64,000 nucleotides of DNA. Source: Myxococcus xanthus. GTDB taxonomy: Bacteria; Myxococcota; Myxococcia; Myxococcales; Myxococcaceae. The notes under the pieces are model-generated. The model was not told where the DNA came from, ran no database searches, and saw only the letters and a list, made by a program, of their open reading frames with translations. Made by a program: the position numbers and the translations under genes. The stretch spans positions 8,722,001 to 8,786,000 of the forward strand of contig NZ_CP017174.1 in NCBI RefSeq assembly GCF_006402735.1, read 5' to 3'. Positions 56,048 through 64,000 of this stretch are shown here, one piece after another (the stretch's first letter is position 1; every line of letters starts with the position of its first letter).

Positions 56048-56983
56048 TTGCCCGCATCCAAGGCCGTGCTGTGCGCCGCGCTCGCGGTCAGTGTCCTGCT
56101 GGGCACCTCTCCCGCGCAGGCGCGCTTCGGCAAGCGAGACACCTCCTCGTCTTCGTCCTCGTCACGGAGCACGTCCCGTCAGGCCTCTCCGTCCCAGGAG
56201 TCACGCGGCGCCCGAGCCCATCCCGCGTCCGCCATTGGCCAGTCCCGCGAGGGCGCGCATGGCAACCGCCGCACGCACGCGGCCTCCGCCATTGGCCACG
56301 AGCGCACGCCCCGGGGTGACGACGCGCCCCGGCGGCGCGCCGCGCGCGTGCGCCGGCTGCCACCGGGCTCCATCGTCGCGGGGGCCGTCATCGGCGCAAC
56401 CCGCCCGGGCTTCGCCTCCGTGCGGCCCGCCCAGCGGGTGGTGCGCGAGCCAGAGGACACGGTGCCGCTGCAGGTGCGCATGGGTGTGCAGGGAGACTTG
56501 CTGGGCGGCGCCGGAGCCATGGGGCTCTTCATGGCCATGGATGGCCGCCACCTGGGCCTGGACGCGCGCATCACCGGCATGTCGCTGCCCGCGGCGGATG
56601 GCTCGGATGCCACCGACCGCATCACCCTGCTGAGCGCGCACGCCTCCGCGGCGCTGTGGGCGGGAGAGCGGGGCCGGCTGCGGCTGGAGGGCGGCGTCGC
56701 CAGCGCGCATGCGCCGGACATCCTCTTCGTGGGCCCCAGCTTCGCCGCGTCCGTGGAGGCCTGCATCGGCCCCTCGCCGGTGGACCTCGAGGCCCGCATC
56801 CAGGCGGTGCCCTTCCCGCACCGTCAGGTGGATGCCCAGGCCGGCCTGGCCGTGCACGTGGGTTCGCTCCACCTGCGCGGCGGCTGGCGGGCCCTGTACC
56901 TCAACGACGCCGGGCACACGACCGGGGAGAAGCAAATCGAACGGCTCACTGGCCCATACCTGGGCCTGGGCCTCACGTTCTGA
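56048..56983 (+). CDS. Exported beta-barrel-like paralog with Ser/Arg-rich linker
   Basis: A 311-residue protein. The TTG at 56048 is preferred because GAGGAG lies 6 bp upstream and the signal peptide then begins correctly (PASKAVLCAALAVSVLLGTS, cleavage after AQA); a GTG at 55928 would add 40 atypical residues. After ARFGKR comes a Ser-rich, then Arg-rich linker holding a repeated HxASAIG motif. A barrel-like domain from about 160 ends in YLGLGLTF. It is a clear paralog of the 54399 gene product (shared SAHAPDI.FVGPSF.AS.EACI and RQVDA). Function is unknown. Confidence 0.8.
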   Translation: MPASKAVLCAALAVSVLLGTSPAQARFGKRDTSSSSSSSRSTSRQASPSQESRGARAHPASAIGQSREGAHGNRRTHAASAIGHERTPRGDDAPRRRAARVRRLPPGSIVAGAVIGATRPGFASVRPAQRVVREPEDTVPLQVRMGVQGDLLGGAGAMGLFMAMDGRHLGLDARITGMSLPAADGSDATDRITLLSAHASAALWAGERGRLRLEGGVASAHAPDILFVGPSFAASVEACIGPSPVDLEARIQAVPFPHRQVDAQAGLAVHVGSLHLRGGWRALYLNDAGHTTGEKQIERLTGPYLGLGLTF

Positions 56984-56996
56984 CGCATGGGGTGGT

Positions 56997-57034
56997 GCTG
57001 GCCGGAGCCCCTTCTCTCACGGGCCCCAGCCAGC
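56997..57034. terminator. Possible bidirectional hairpin
   Basis: GCTGGC at 56997-57002 can pair with GCCAGC at 57029-57034, with inner GCCC/GGGC, in the 64-bp gap between the convergent paralog and nucleotidyltransferase genes. The stem is interrupted and lacks a T-run. Confidence 0.4.
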
Positions 57035-57047
57035 CAGCTGTCGCGCG

Positions 57048-57737
57048 CTACTCCTCGGACGCGGCGGCCATGGGCGCCGAACCGCCGCCCAGCTCCGCCA
57101 CGTTGGACGTCGCAGGCCCGGTGCCACGCTTGGCGCCGCGCCGCTTGGGCGGAGGCGCCAGCCGCGGCTGCGTGCCGAACAGGCGCTCGTACGTCTCCGG
57201 CGTGTTGATGTTCACCACCACGCCCGGGTCCTTCACCGGCACGCGGCGCACCTTCATCGTCGCCAGCGCTGGCTCCAGTTGCTGGCCCTCCGCGGCGCGC
57301 AGCCGCTCCGCCCCACTCCGTGAGAGCACCAGCGGCCAGCCAGGCGCGCTCTCGAACTCCGGGCGCAGCAGCTCATCCGCGTCTCCCGCCATCTTCAGGA
57401 GCGACTTGAGCGTGGACGCGCGCAGCGCCGGCATGTCCACCGGATGCAGCAACACCACGTCCGCGCCCGCCTCCAGCGCGGCGTCCAGCCCCGCTTTTAT
57501 CGACAGGAGGGGCCCTTCCTGCCACCGCTCCGCTTCCACCAGCTCCATCCCCGGATGCTGCTCACGCACCGCCTCGGAGTCCTTCCCCACCACGCCAAGC
57601 ACCATGGAACCCGCCTTGCCAAAGGTGGATGCCAGGGACTGGAGGAAGCTCTTGCCTCCCTCGTGCTCGATAAGCGCCTTGGGGTGGCCCATCCGCCGGG
57701 CCTCACCCGCAGCGAGGATGATCGCCACTGCCTTCAT
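57048..57737 (-). CDS. MobA/MocA-like nucleotidyltransferase
   Basis: A 229-residue protein. The ATG at 57737 (MKAVAIILAAGEARRMGHPK) is chosen because GGAGGAGG precedes it. The N-terminal signature AAGxxxRMGxPKAL is that of the MobA-like NTP transferase family, which includes CTP:molybdopterin cytidylyltransferase and related enzymes. HPVDMPAL carries the metal-binding Asp. The last 35 residues are a Pro/Arg/Ala-rich tail not needed by the fold. The exact nucleotide and acceptor are unknown; no other cofactor genes are adjacent. Confidence 0.85.
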   Translation of the reverse strand: MKAVAIILAAGEARRMGHPKALIEHEGGKSFLQSLASTFGKAGSMVLGVVGKDSEAVREQHPGMELVEAERWQEGPLLSIKAGLDAALEAGADVVLLHPVDMPALRASTLKSLLKMAGDADELLRPEFESAPGWPLVLSRSGAERLRAAEGQQLEPALATMKVRRVPVKDPGVVVNINTPETYERLFGTQPRLAPPPKRRGAKRGTGPATSNVAELGGGSAPMAAASEE

Positions 57738-57916
57738 GCCAGCCTCCTCCGCCCCCATGAATGAACGCCGCAGGCCCGGGGGCCTCCTCTCAAAGGCTGT
57801 GGCGTCCGCGTGGGATTGCAGCCCACCCCTGGGTCCCAGCCGTCAGCCAGACGCCAGTCACTCCGGACGGGTGTTCGCTGGGTGAGCATCCGGCCAGGCG
57901 CTCCGTCCTCCATCCG

Positions 57917-58879
57917 TCATCCGAAACGCCGCGCCCTGTCGTGGGGCTCCCCGAGCGGAACCGTGGGCCCCAGCGGCACCACGCGCGTGGGATTCACCGT
58001 CGTCTGGCTCCAGTAGTAGTGCAGCTTGATGTGGTCCAGCTGCGTCGTCTCCGTGAAGCCGGGCGTCTGGTAGAGGTCCTTCAGGTACCCCCACAGGTTC
58101 GGGGAGTCCTGGATGCGCCGCAGGTTGCACTTGAAGTGGGCGTGGTAAACGAGGTCGAAGCGCACCAGCGTCGTGTAGAGACACACGTCCGCCTCGGTGA
58201 GCGTGGCGCCGCACAGGTAGCGCCGCGTGCCCAGCACCTGCTCCCACGTGTCGAGCGCGGAGAACAGCTCGCGGCACGCGTCCTCGTAGGCCCTCTGGCT
58301 GGTGGCGAAACCCGCGCGGTACACGCCGTTGTTGATGGACGGGTAGATGGCGTCCAACGTGGCGTCCACCTGCGCGCGCAGGTGCGGCGGCGCCAGTTGC
58401 ACGGACGCGTCCCCGTACGCGTCGAACTCCGTGTCCAGCATGCGCAAGAGCTCGCGCGATTCGTTGTTGACCACCGTCTCCCGCTGCCGGTCCCAGAGCA
58501 CCGGCACCGTGACGCGGCCCGTGTAGTCCGCGCGGGCCTTCACGTAGAGCTCCCGCAGGAACTCGAAGCCGTAGAAGGGCTCCGGGTCGGAGCCGGGGTA
58601 GCCCTGGAAGGTCCACCCGTCATCGCCCATGCGCGGGTCCACCACCGTCAGGCCGATGGCGCCCTCCAGCTTCTTCAGCTTGCGGATGATGGCCAGCCGG
58701 CTGGCCCACGGGCACGCATAGGAGAGGTAGAGGTGGTAGCGCCCCGGCTCGGCGGGAAGGCCGCTGGAGCCATCCGCCGTCACGCGCTCGCGGAACACCG
58801 TGGGCGGGCGCTCGAAGCGCCCCTCCGCGTCGGGCGCGTACCAGCCCGTGTGCCACCTGCCCTCAATCAACTGCCCCAT
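57917..58879 (-). CDS. Glutathionyl-hydroquinone reductase (Xi-class GST)
   Basis: A 320-residue protein. The ATG at 58879 follows GGGGAGG at suitable spacing. The N-terminal thioredoxin-like domain has the catalytic motif SYACPWASR with Cys56, which removes glutathione from glutathionyl-hydroquinones. The all-helical C-terminal half includes NNESRELLRMLDTEFDAYGD, INNGVYRAGFATSQRAYEDA, and HYYWSQTTVNPTRVVPLGP near the end, typical of the YqjG/ECM4 group. It is cytoplasmic and likely handles quinone stress. It is monocistronic. Confidence 0.94.
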   Translation of the reverse strand: MGQLIEGRWHTGWYAPDAEGRFERPPTVFRERVTADGSSGLPAEPGRYHLYLSYACPWASRLAIIRKLKKLEGAIGLTVVDPRMGDDGWTFQGYPGSDPEPFYGFEFLRELYVKARADYTGRVTVPVLWDRQRETVVNNESRELLRMLDTEFDAYGDASVQLAPPHLRAQVDATLDAIYPSINNGVYRAGFATSQRAYEDACRELFSALDTWEQVLGTRRYLCGATLTEADVCLYTTLVRFDLVYHAHFKCNLRRIQDSPNLWGYLKDLYQTPGFTETTQLDHIKLHYYWSQTTVNPTRVVPLGPTVPLGEPHDRARRFG

Positions 58880-59112
58880 GGCGGATGCCTCCCCTCGCTC
58901 AACGTGGCCATCCTCGCCGCCAGGTGCACCACCTCCAGCGGGGGTTTCCGCTCCCAGGCCGTGTCCTCCGGACGCGGCGTGCGAAGCGGAGGGCGCCCTT
59001 CTGACACCGCTGCAACCTTGCACCGCCAGACACCTGCGCACACCGGGGCGCCTTGAGGCGCACCCTGGACGTCTGGCTACGGTGGCCCCCGTTCCACTCG
59101 GGAGGTCGCGAC

Positions 59113-60000
59113 ATGACGGAGTCCACGCAGCACGGCCAGGCACAGCACGGACGGCCCTGGGTGCCCTGGCTGGTGACGGCGTTGGTGGTGCTGATGTCGG
59201 GCGGCGTGATGTACCTGGCGCACCGCGGGACGAGCCAGGCCGAGGCGCTGGCGGAGCAGTCCCGCCAGTCGGCCGTGGACGCCGCCACGCGGGCGCGGGA
59301 CGCGGAGGCCGCGCGGCTGCAGTTGGAGCAGAAGCTGGCGGCGCTGGAAGCCGAGCGCGCCCAGCTCGCCACGGAGAAGGAGCAGCTCAGCTCGGAGAAG
59401 GAGCAGCTCAGCCAGACGGTGCAGGAGCAGGAGGCGGAGCTGGCGAAGCTGAAGGCCACCTACGACGACCTGCAGGACAAGATGAAGGCGGAGATCGCCG
59501 AGGGCGCCATCCGCCTGTCCCACGCCGAGGGCCGCATCCAGGTGGACCTGGTGGACAAGGTGCTGTTCGACTCCGGCGACGCGAGCATCAGCGCGCGCGG
59601 CCAGGAAGTGCTGACGCGGCTGGGCAGCGTGCTGGCCAAGGTGGAGGACAAGTCCATCCAGGTGTCGGGCCACACGGATGACTCGCCACCGTCGCAGAAG
59701 CTGCAGAGCACCTTCCCGTCCAACTGGGAGCTGTCCGTGGCGCGCGCGGTGAACGTGGTGCGCTTCCTCCAGGACACCGGCGGCGTGCCCGCGCGCCGGC
59801 TGGTGGCGGCGGGCTACGGGCAGATGCGGCCGGTATCCACCAACGCGACCCCGTTGGGGCGCGCGCGCAACCGGCGCATCGAGGTGCTCCTCATGCCGGA
59901 CCTGCCCTCCAAGCGCACGCCGGCCGCGGCCGTCCAGCGCGTCGTCGCGGGCGGCACCGCGCCCAAGGCCCAGGCGAAGCCCGCGCGCGGGGCGAAGTAG
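59113..60000 (+). CDS. OmpA-family peptidoglycan-binding protein with coiled coil
   Basis: A 295-residue envelope protein. The ATG at 59113 follows GGGAGG at 7 bp. A single transmembrane helix (WVPWLVTALVVLMSGGVMYL, about 16-36) anchors it in the inner membrane. A long coiled coil (about 45-125, EKEQLSSEKEQLSQTVQEQE) leads to a C-terminal OmpA domain (VLFDSGDASISARGQEVLTR, GHTDDSPP, ARAVNVVRFLQ, GYGQMRPV, RNRRIEV). The topology matches MotB-like or envelope-tethering proteins; no MotA gene is next to it. A Lys/Ala-rich tail follows the OmpA domain. Confidence 0.9.
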   Translation: MTESTQHGQAQHGRPWVPWLVTALVVLMSGGVMYLAHRGTSQAEALAEQSRQSAVDAATRARDAEAARLQLEQKLAALEAERAQLATEKEQLSSEKEQLSQTVQEQEAELAKLKATYDDLQDKMKAEIAEGAIRLSHAEGRIQVDLVDKVLFDSGDASISARGQEVLTRLGSVLAKVEDKSIQVSGHTDDSPPSQKLQSTFPSNWELSVARAVNVVRFLQDTGGVPARRLVAAGYGQMRPVSTNATPLGRARNRRIEVLLMPDLPSKRTPAAAVQRVVAGGTAPKAQAKPARGAK

Positions 60001-60021
60001 CGCCGCGGGCCGCGACTGGCG

Positions 60022-60549
60022 CTACTGCTTCTTCACCGACTCCAGCAGCTTGCGGAAGGACTTCTCCGAAGCGGCCACCGTCTTCTCCGGGCCCGTCAGC
60101 TTGAAGAAGACGGCGCCTTGGGCGCCCTCGACGATGGCGCCCAGCAGCCGGAAGCCGGGCTTGGGCGTGGAGGGGCCCATCATCGGCCCGCCGCCCGTGT
60201 ACGTGCCCTTCACGTCCACCGTCGTCAACGGCATGCCGTTGAGCTTCTCTGACTTCGTCTTCGCCTTGTCCTGCGGGATGGGCTTGCCGTCCGCCGTCTG
60301 GAACTGGCCCACCCAGCGCTTCACGTTGGCGTCCACCGCGCCGCCCTGGCCCTGGCCGAAGTAGAAGACGGCCAGCTCCGCGCCCTCCGTGTCCCCCTTG
60401 GTCGCGGGAATCTTGTACGTCGCCGCGCGCATCGGCCGGGCCCCCTGCACCGCCCAGTCCGCGGGCGCCGTCCACGTCAGGCCCCCCGCGTCCTCCGCAT
60501 GCGCCACCACCGCAACGGCCACCACCAGCACACCCAATAGTCGGTTCAT
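60022..60549 (-). CDS. Exported hypothetical protein
   Basis: A 175-residue protein. The ATG at 60549 opens a short signal peptide (MNRLLGVLVVAVAVVAHA, before EDAGG). The mature part reads LTWTAPADWAVQGARPMRAA, TYKIPATKGDTEGAELAVFY, KLNGMPLTTVDVKGTYTGGG, resembling small periplasmic or lipid-binding beta proteins of myxobacteria that carry a WTAPxxW motif. A much longer open frame upstream is only the antisense of the lipase gene. It converges on the OmpA-like gene with a 21-bp gap. Function is unknown. Confidence 0.8.
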   Translation of the reverse strand: MNRLLGVLVVAVAVVAHAEDAGGLTWTAPADWAVQGARPMRAATYKIPATKGDTEGAELAVFYFGQGQGGAVDANVKRWVGQFQTADGKPIPQDKAKTKSEKLNGMPLTTVDVKGTYTGGGPMMGPSTPKPGFRLLGAIVEGAQGAVFFKLTGPEKTVAASEKSFRKLLESVKKQ

Positions 60550-60741
60550 GCGCGGCAGCGTAACCGCCTGGGGCCCACTGCGCAGCGTGTCAACGACCAC
60601 CCGTCTCACCACCCCGCACGCGCCATCACAAGTGACACGACGCGTCAAGTCCCTCGTCTTCCTGCCAACCCATGGACGTGGTACGCCACAGACGTTTCCA
60701 GTCCAGTCATCCCAACCCAGGACTTGGAGGGGGTTGTACCC

Positions 60742-63723
60742 ATGAGAAAGGTGTTGTTCCTCGGGGCCTTTGCCCTGGGCGCCTCGGCCTGTACTCCCGA
60801 TATCGCCCAGGATCCGCCGCGGAGCCCCGAAGACTCCGTCGTCGCGGAGTTTGATCCAACCGGGTCTCCACCCGTCGTCCCGTCGCCCAACGACCTGGCC
60901 ATCGTCAACGGTCTGGTCAATGCGCCCATCAATCCGCAGGCACCGGCGGCGGAGCAGGAGTTCACGCGCGACTACGTGAACACGCTCAACGGCTTCCCGA
61001 CCACGGTCACCGCGACCACCCGCATCCGGGGCCTGGAGGCGGGAACGGTCAACACGAACACGGTGAAGATCATCGACGTGTACGCGGGTACGCCGCTGGC
61101 GAAGCCGGCGACGCCCAGCTACATCGGGTACAACGAGGAGACCAACCTCGTCACCATCATCCCCCCGCTGCCCGGGGGCTGGCCCAAGGGTGGCCGCTAC
61201 GCCGTGGCCATCATTGGCGGTGAGAACGGCGTGAAGACGACGGCCGGCAAGCCGGTCATCCCGTCCGCCACGTGGGCCTTCGCCAGCTCCACCGAGTCGC
61301 TGGTCACCTGCGACGACCTGCAGGCGCCCAACTGCCAGACGGCCACCGAGCTCATCCCCTCCACGGTGACGGAGCCCGCCGCCCGCCTGGCGGACCAGAC
61401 GGCCAGCGCCCTGCGGCTGGAGCAGCTGCGCCGCGGCTACGCGCCCATCCTGAAACTGGTGTCCGAGCAGTTCAGCGTGAAGCACGAGGACATCGTCCTC
61501 CTGTGGACCTTCTCCATCATGGACCACCCGGAGGCCACCTTCGATCCGGGCAACGGCGTCGTCCCCTTCCCCAATGACCTGCTGCGCAACCCCGAAACCG
61601 GGCAGCTGGCCCTGCCGGTGCCCCCCGAGGCCGGCCCCGCGCAGAGCCTCATCAGGGGCCTCAATACCCTGGACGGCTGGTCCACCACCGCGCCCATCGT
61701 GTCGGAGAACGGCGCGAGACGCGGCCCCATCGACACGGGTTCCCTGCTGGACGCGAACACCGTGCGCATGAAGATCGGCTTCACGCCGGACGACGAGACG
61801 GAGCAGAAGACCACGCTGCGCTTCGTCAAGCTGACCAACCACACCTCGGGCACCAACCCCCAGGTGAAGGTGTGCTTCAACTGCGAGCCCGTCGTGGAGG
61901 GCCTGACGCCGGCGCCGAACTCGCCGCAGCAGCTCCAGATTGTCCCGGAGGTGCCGCTGGATGAGGCCACCCAGTACGGCGTGGTGATGCTGCGCGGCAT
62001 GAAGGACACGCTGGGCCGCACCGTGGCGCCCACCGCCGCGCAGGCGCTGATGCGCATGGCCAACCCGCTGGTGGACGCCAACGGCAAGAGCCAGGTGGCC
62101 GCCGTTCCTGACACGCTCGCCCGGGACCTGGAGCCGGTGCGTCTGGGCATGAAGCGGCTGTTCGACGGCCTGGAGGCTGCGGGCATCCCGCGCAAGGACA
62201 TCAACCTGGCGTGGGCCTTCACCACCCAGAGCACCCGCTCCATCCTCGAGCGGCTGAACGCCATCCCCTCGCAGGCGAACATCCCGGCCGACCCCGTCTA
62301 CCTGCTCGACCAGACGGCCACCATCAAGGGCACGATGAGCGCCCTGACGCTGGAGAACAACGCGGTGGGCCGCGTCTTCATCGGCGCGTACCACTCGCCC
62401 TTCCTCCTGGATGACGCGCAGGGCACGCTCAACCGCGCCACGCCGCGCATCGACCGCGTCCCGTTCATGCTCTTCACGCCCGCGGGCGAGGTGCCCGCGG
62501 ACGGCTACCCGGTGGTCATCTACGGCCATGGGCTGACGGGCAACCGCACCAACATCATGACGGTGGCCAACAACTTCAACGCGGCGGGCTACGCCGTGGC
62601 GGCCATCGACACCGTGTTCCACGGTGAGCGCGCCAGCTGCGCTGGCATCAGCGAGGACGCCCCGGTCATCATCGACGAGAACCGCGATGGCACGCCCGAG
62701 TACGTCTTCACCACGCCGGACGAGGCCTGCGACGACGGCGACACCTGCGACGTGACGGCGGGCAGCGCCACCTTCGGCCGCTGCGTGTCGAACAACCCGC
62801 CCGCGTGCAACGTGGCGCCGGGCGCCTCGCCGCACGGTGACGTGTTCTGCTCCAGCCAGGGCCTGGGCCGCTGCGTGGCCGCGCCTGGCAGCGCCACCGG
62901 CACCTGCGAGGGCGGCGACTTCGCCCGTCCGGGTCCCAACCAGCCGCCGTACGTCTCCGGCGCGGGCTTCCTGAACCTGGTCAACCTGTTCGCCACCCGC
63001 GACAACTTCCGCCACCACGTGGTGGACTTCGCCCAGTTGGTGCGCGCGCTGGACACCGACAGCCTCAACGCCCGCCTGACGGGCGCGGGCGCCGGTACGC
63101 TGAACACCAGCCAGTTCCACTACGTGGGCCAGAGCCTGGGCGGCATCCAGGGCGTCCTGTCCGCCTCCGTGTCTCCTGTCGTGGGCCGCACGGCGCTCAA
63201 CACGGTGGGCGGTGACCTGGTGGACATCCTCCTGACGGCCACGGACCCGGCGTTCGTGCGGTACCGCTCGGGCTTCTTCCAAACCCTGGAAGGCATCGGC
63301 CGCGCCCCGGGCACGCCGGAGTTCTACGAGTTCATCACCCTGGCGCGCACCATCCTGGACCCGGCCTCGCCCCGCAACTACGGCAAGTACCTGGAGAACG
63401 CGCCGTCCGCGCCCGCCAACCGCGATGCGTTCATCCAGTACATCGAGGGTGACATGGTCATCCCCAACGCGGTGACCGAGGGCCTCATCAACGCGGCCAA
63501 CCACCCGCTGGTCAACGCCTCCACGCCCCGCACGGTGCAGACGTACCTGGCGAAGGACGGGATGGGCCTGCCGGCGGACGTGCGTCACGCGTTCTTCGGC
63601 ATCGTGGACCCGTCACTGGACCCCAGCTCGGGGACCAGTCAGTTCCTCCGGTCCGTGCGCAACACCGCGCAGAACCAGGTCATCCAGTTCCTGAACACGG
63701 GCGTCGCGTCGCCCACCCCGTAA
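60742..63723 (+). CDS. Outer-membrane lipoprotein lipase/hydrolase
   Basis: A 993-residue lipoprotein. The ATG at 60742 follows GGAGGGGG at 8 bp; the signal ends in lipobox GASAC with Cys17 lipidated. The N-terminal half, with Ig-like text (FDPTGSPPVVPSPNDLAIVN, LPGGWPKGGRYAVAIIGGEN), resembles the N-terminal domain of surface lipases such as VolA/Pla-1. The alpha/beta hydrolase part has YGHGLTGNRTN (about 594) and the nucleophile elbow GQSLGG with Ser798. A Cys-rich insert (about 660-735) splits it. It likely cleaves lipids outside the cell. A FadL-type porin gene follows 27 bp downstream. Confidence 0.9.
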   Translation: MRKVLFLGAFALGASACTPDIAQDPPRSPEDSVVAEFDPTGSPPVVPSPNDLAIVNGLVNAPINPQAPAAEQEFTRDYVNTLNGFPTTVTATTRIRGLEAGTVNTNTVKIIDVYAGTPLAKPATPSYIGYNEETNLVTIIPPLPGGWPKGGRYAVAIIGGENGVKTTAGKPVIPSATWAFASSTESLVTCDDLQAPNCQTATELIPSTVTEPAARLADQTASALRLEQLRRGYAPILKLVSEQFSVKHEDIVLLWTFSIMDHPEATFDPGNGVVPFPNDLLRNPETGQLALPVPPEAGPAQSLIRGLNTLDGWSTTAPIVSENGARRGPIDTGSLLDANTVRMKIGFTPDDETEQKTTLRFVKLTNHTSGTNPQVKVCFNCEPVVEGLTPAPNSPQQLQIVPEVPLDEATQYGVVMLRGMKDTLGRTVAPTAAQALMRMANPLVDANGKSQVAAVPDTLARDLEPVRLGMKRLFDGLEAAGIPRKDINLAWAFTTQSTRSILERLNAIPSQANIPADPVYLLDQTATIKGTMSALTLENNAVGRVFIGAYHSPFLLDDAQGTLNRATPRIDRVPFMLFTPAGEVPADGYPVVIYGHGLTGNRTNIMTVANNFNAAGYAVAAIDTVFHGERASCAGISEDAPVIIDENRDGTPEYVFTTPDEACDDGDTCDVTAGSATFGRCVSNNPPACNVAPGASPHGDVFCSSQGLGRCVAAPGSATGTCEGGDFARPGPNQPPYVSGAGFLNLVNLFATRDNFRHHVVDFAQLVRALDTDSLNARLTGAGAGTLNTSQFHYVGQSLGGIQGVLSASVSPVVGRTALNTVGGDLVDILLTATDPAFVRYRSGFFQTLEGIGRAPGTPEFYEFITLARTILDPASPRNYGKYLENAPSAPANRDAFIQYIEGDMVIPNAVTEGLINAANHPLVNASTPRTVQTYLAKDGMGLPADVRHAFFGIVDPSLDPSSGTSQFLRSVRNTAQNQVIQFLNTGVASPTP

Positions 63724-63750
63724 CGACCTCCAGAGAGAGAACGAACCAAC

Positions 63751-64000
63751 ATGAAGAAGACACTCTCCCTCATCACGTTGCTCGCCGCCGGGACGACCCA
63801 GGCCGCGGGCTTCCAGGTCAACACCCAGAGCGCCCGCTCCTCGGGCATGGCCAACGCGGCGGCGGCGTGGCTGGATGACTCGTCCGCCATCTACTCCAAC
63901 GCGGCCAACATCCTGGGCGTGGAGAAGCTGGACATCACCGCGGGCGTCACCGGCATCCTCCCCAGCCTGCAGTTCACCCCCACGGGTGGCTCGGTGCAGG
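63751..64000 (+). CDS. FadL-family outer-membrane fatty-acid porin, partial
   Basis: The first 83 codons of a gene that runs off the window. The ATG at 63751 starts a signal peptide (MKKTLSLITLLAAGTTQAAG). The mature protein begins FQVNTQSARSSGMANAAAAW, the characteristic hatch-domain start of the OmpP1/FadL/TodX family, followed by SSAIYSNAANILG. Such porins carry long-chain fatty acids or other hydrophobic molecules across the outer membrane. It lies 27 bp after the lipase gene and is probably in one operon with it. The barrel cannot be assessed. Confidence 0.92.
   Translation, partial: MKKTLSLITLLAAGTTQAAGFQVNTQSARSSGMANAAAAWLDDSSAIYSNAANILGVEKLDITAGVTGILPSLQFTPTGGSVQ

Noticed and set aside
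60550..63588. Very long minus-strand frame continuous with the small exported protein gene
   Set aside because: It is the antisense of the lipase gene, whose codon use, signal peptide and catalytic motif are convincing. The real minus-strand gene starts at 60549.

Overview
The window is GC-rich chromosomal DNA with very high third-position GC. It is most likely from a myxobacterium of the Myxococcus/Corallococcus group. Support for this includes a DUF2378 protein (a family described from Myxococcus), five histidine kinases with GAF/PAS sensory modules, stand-alone receivers, a receiver-PilZ protein, many secreted lipoproteins and outer-membrane proteins, and an ATP synthase atpH/atpA pair. 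No rRNA or tRNA gene was recognised. This assignment is an inference from gene content.

Layout. 1-18.8 kb: a partial gene and gene remnants; a receiver-GAF-GAF histidine kinase; a large outer-membrane receptor with a TonB C-terminal domain fused near its N-terminus; an XRE regulator; a DUF2378 protein; a CARDB-type lipoprotein; a signalling cluster (single receiver, RsbRD/GAF/PAS kinase, membrane-bound HAMP kinase, second receiver); a truncated MoxR-type ATPase; an outer-membrane protein; and a YqiA-like hydrolase.

19.2-36.7 kb: a complete type I-C CRISPR-Cas locus. The operon cas3-cas5c-cas8c-cas7-cas4-cas1-cas2 runs on the minus strand. It is followed by a leader of about 180 bp and one very large array, hand-counted at 137 repeats of 37 bp and 136 spacers. 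The leader-proximal end is at high coordinates. The distal end carries older variant repeats and a decayed repeat. Two spacers occur twice. Cas5c lacks two of the three residues usually proposed for pre-crRNA cleavage.

37-49 kb: an esterase, a MATE transporter, a beta-propeller lipoprotein, a receiver-PilZ protein and an Hsp70, then atpH and atpA. Between atpH and atpA lies a gene for a histidine-kinase-like protein that has lost the phospho-accepting histidine and other catalytic residues, probably a pseudokinase. 49-64 kb: a HAD phosphatase, a GAF-PAS-GAF kinase, a coiled-coil membrane protein, a secreted Cys-rich protein, two paralogous outer-membrane proteins flanking a receiver gene, a MobA-like nucleotidyltransferase, a glutathionyl-hydroquinone reductase, an OmpA-like protein, a small exported protein, and a lipoprotein lipase followed by a FadL-type porin that runs off the window.

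Working together: the Cas genes form one translationally coupled defence operon feeding the array. The lipase and FadL genes suggest lipid hydrolysis coupled to fatty-acid uptake. The kinases and receivers are mostly orphan or loosely paired, so partners cannot be assigned from sequence alone.
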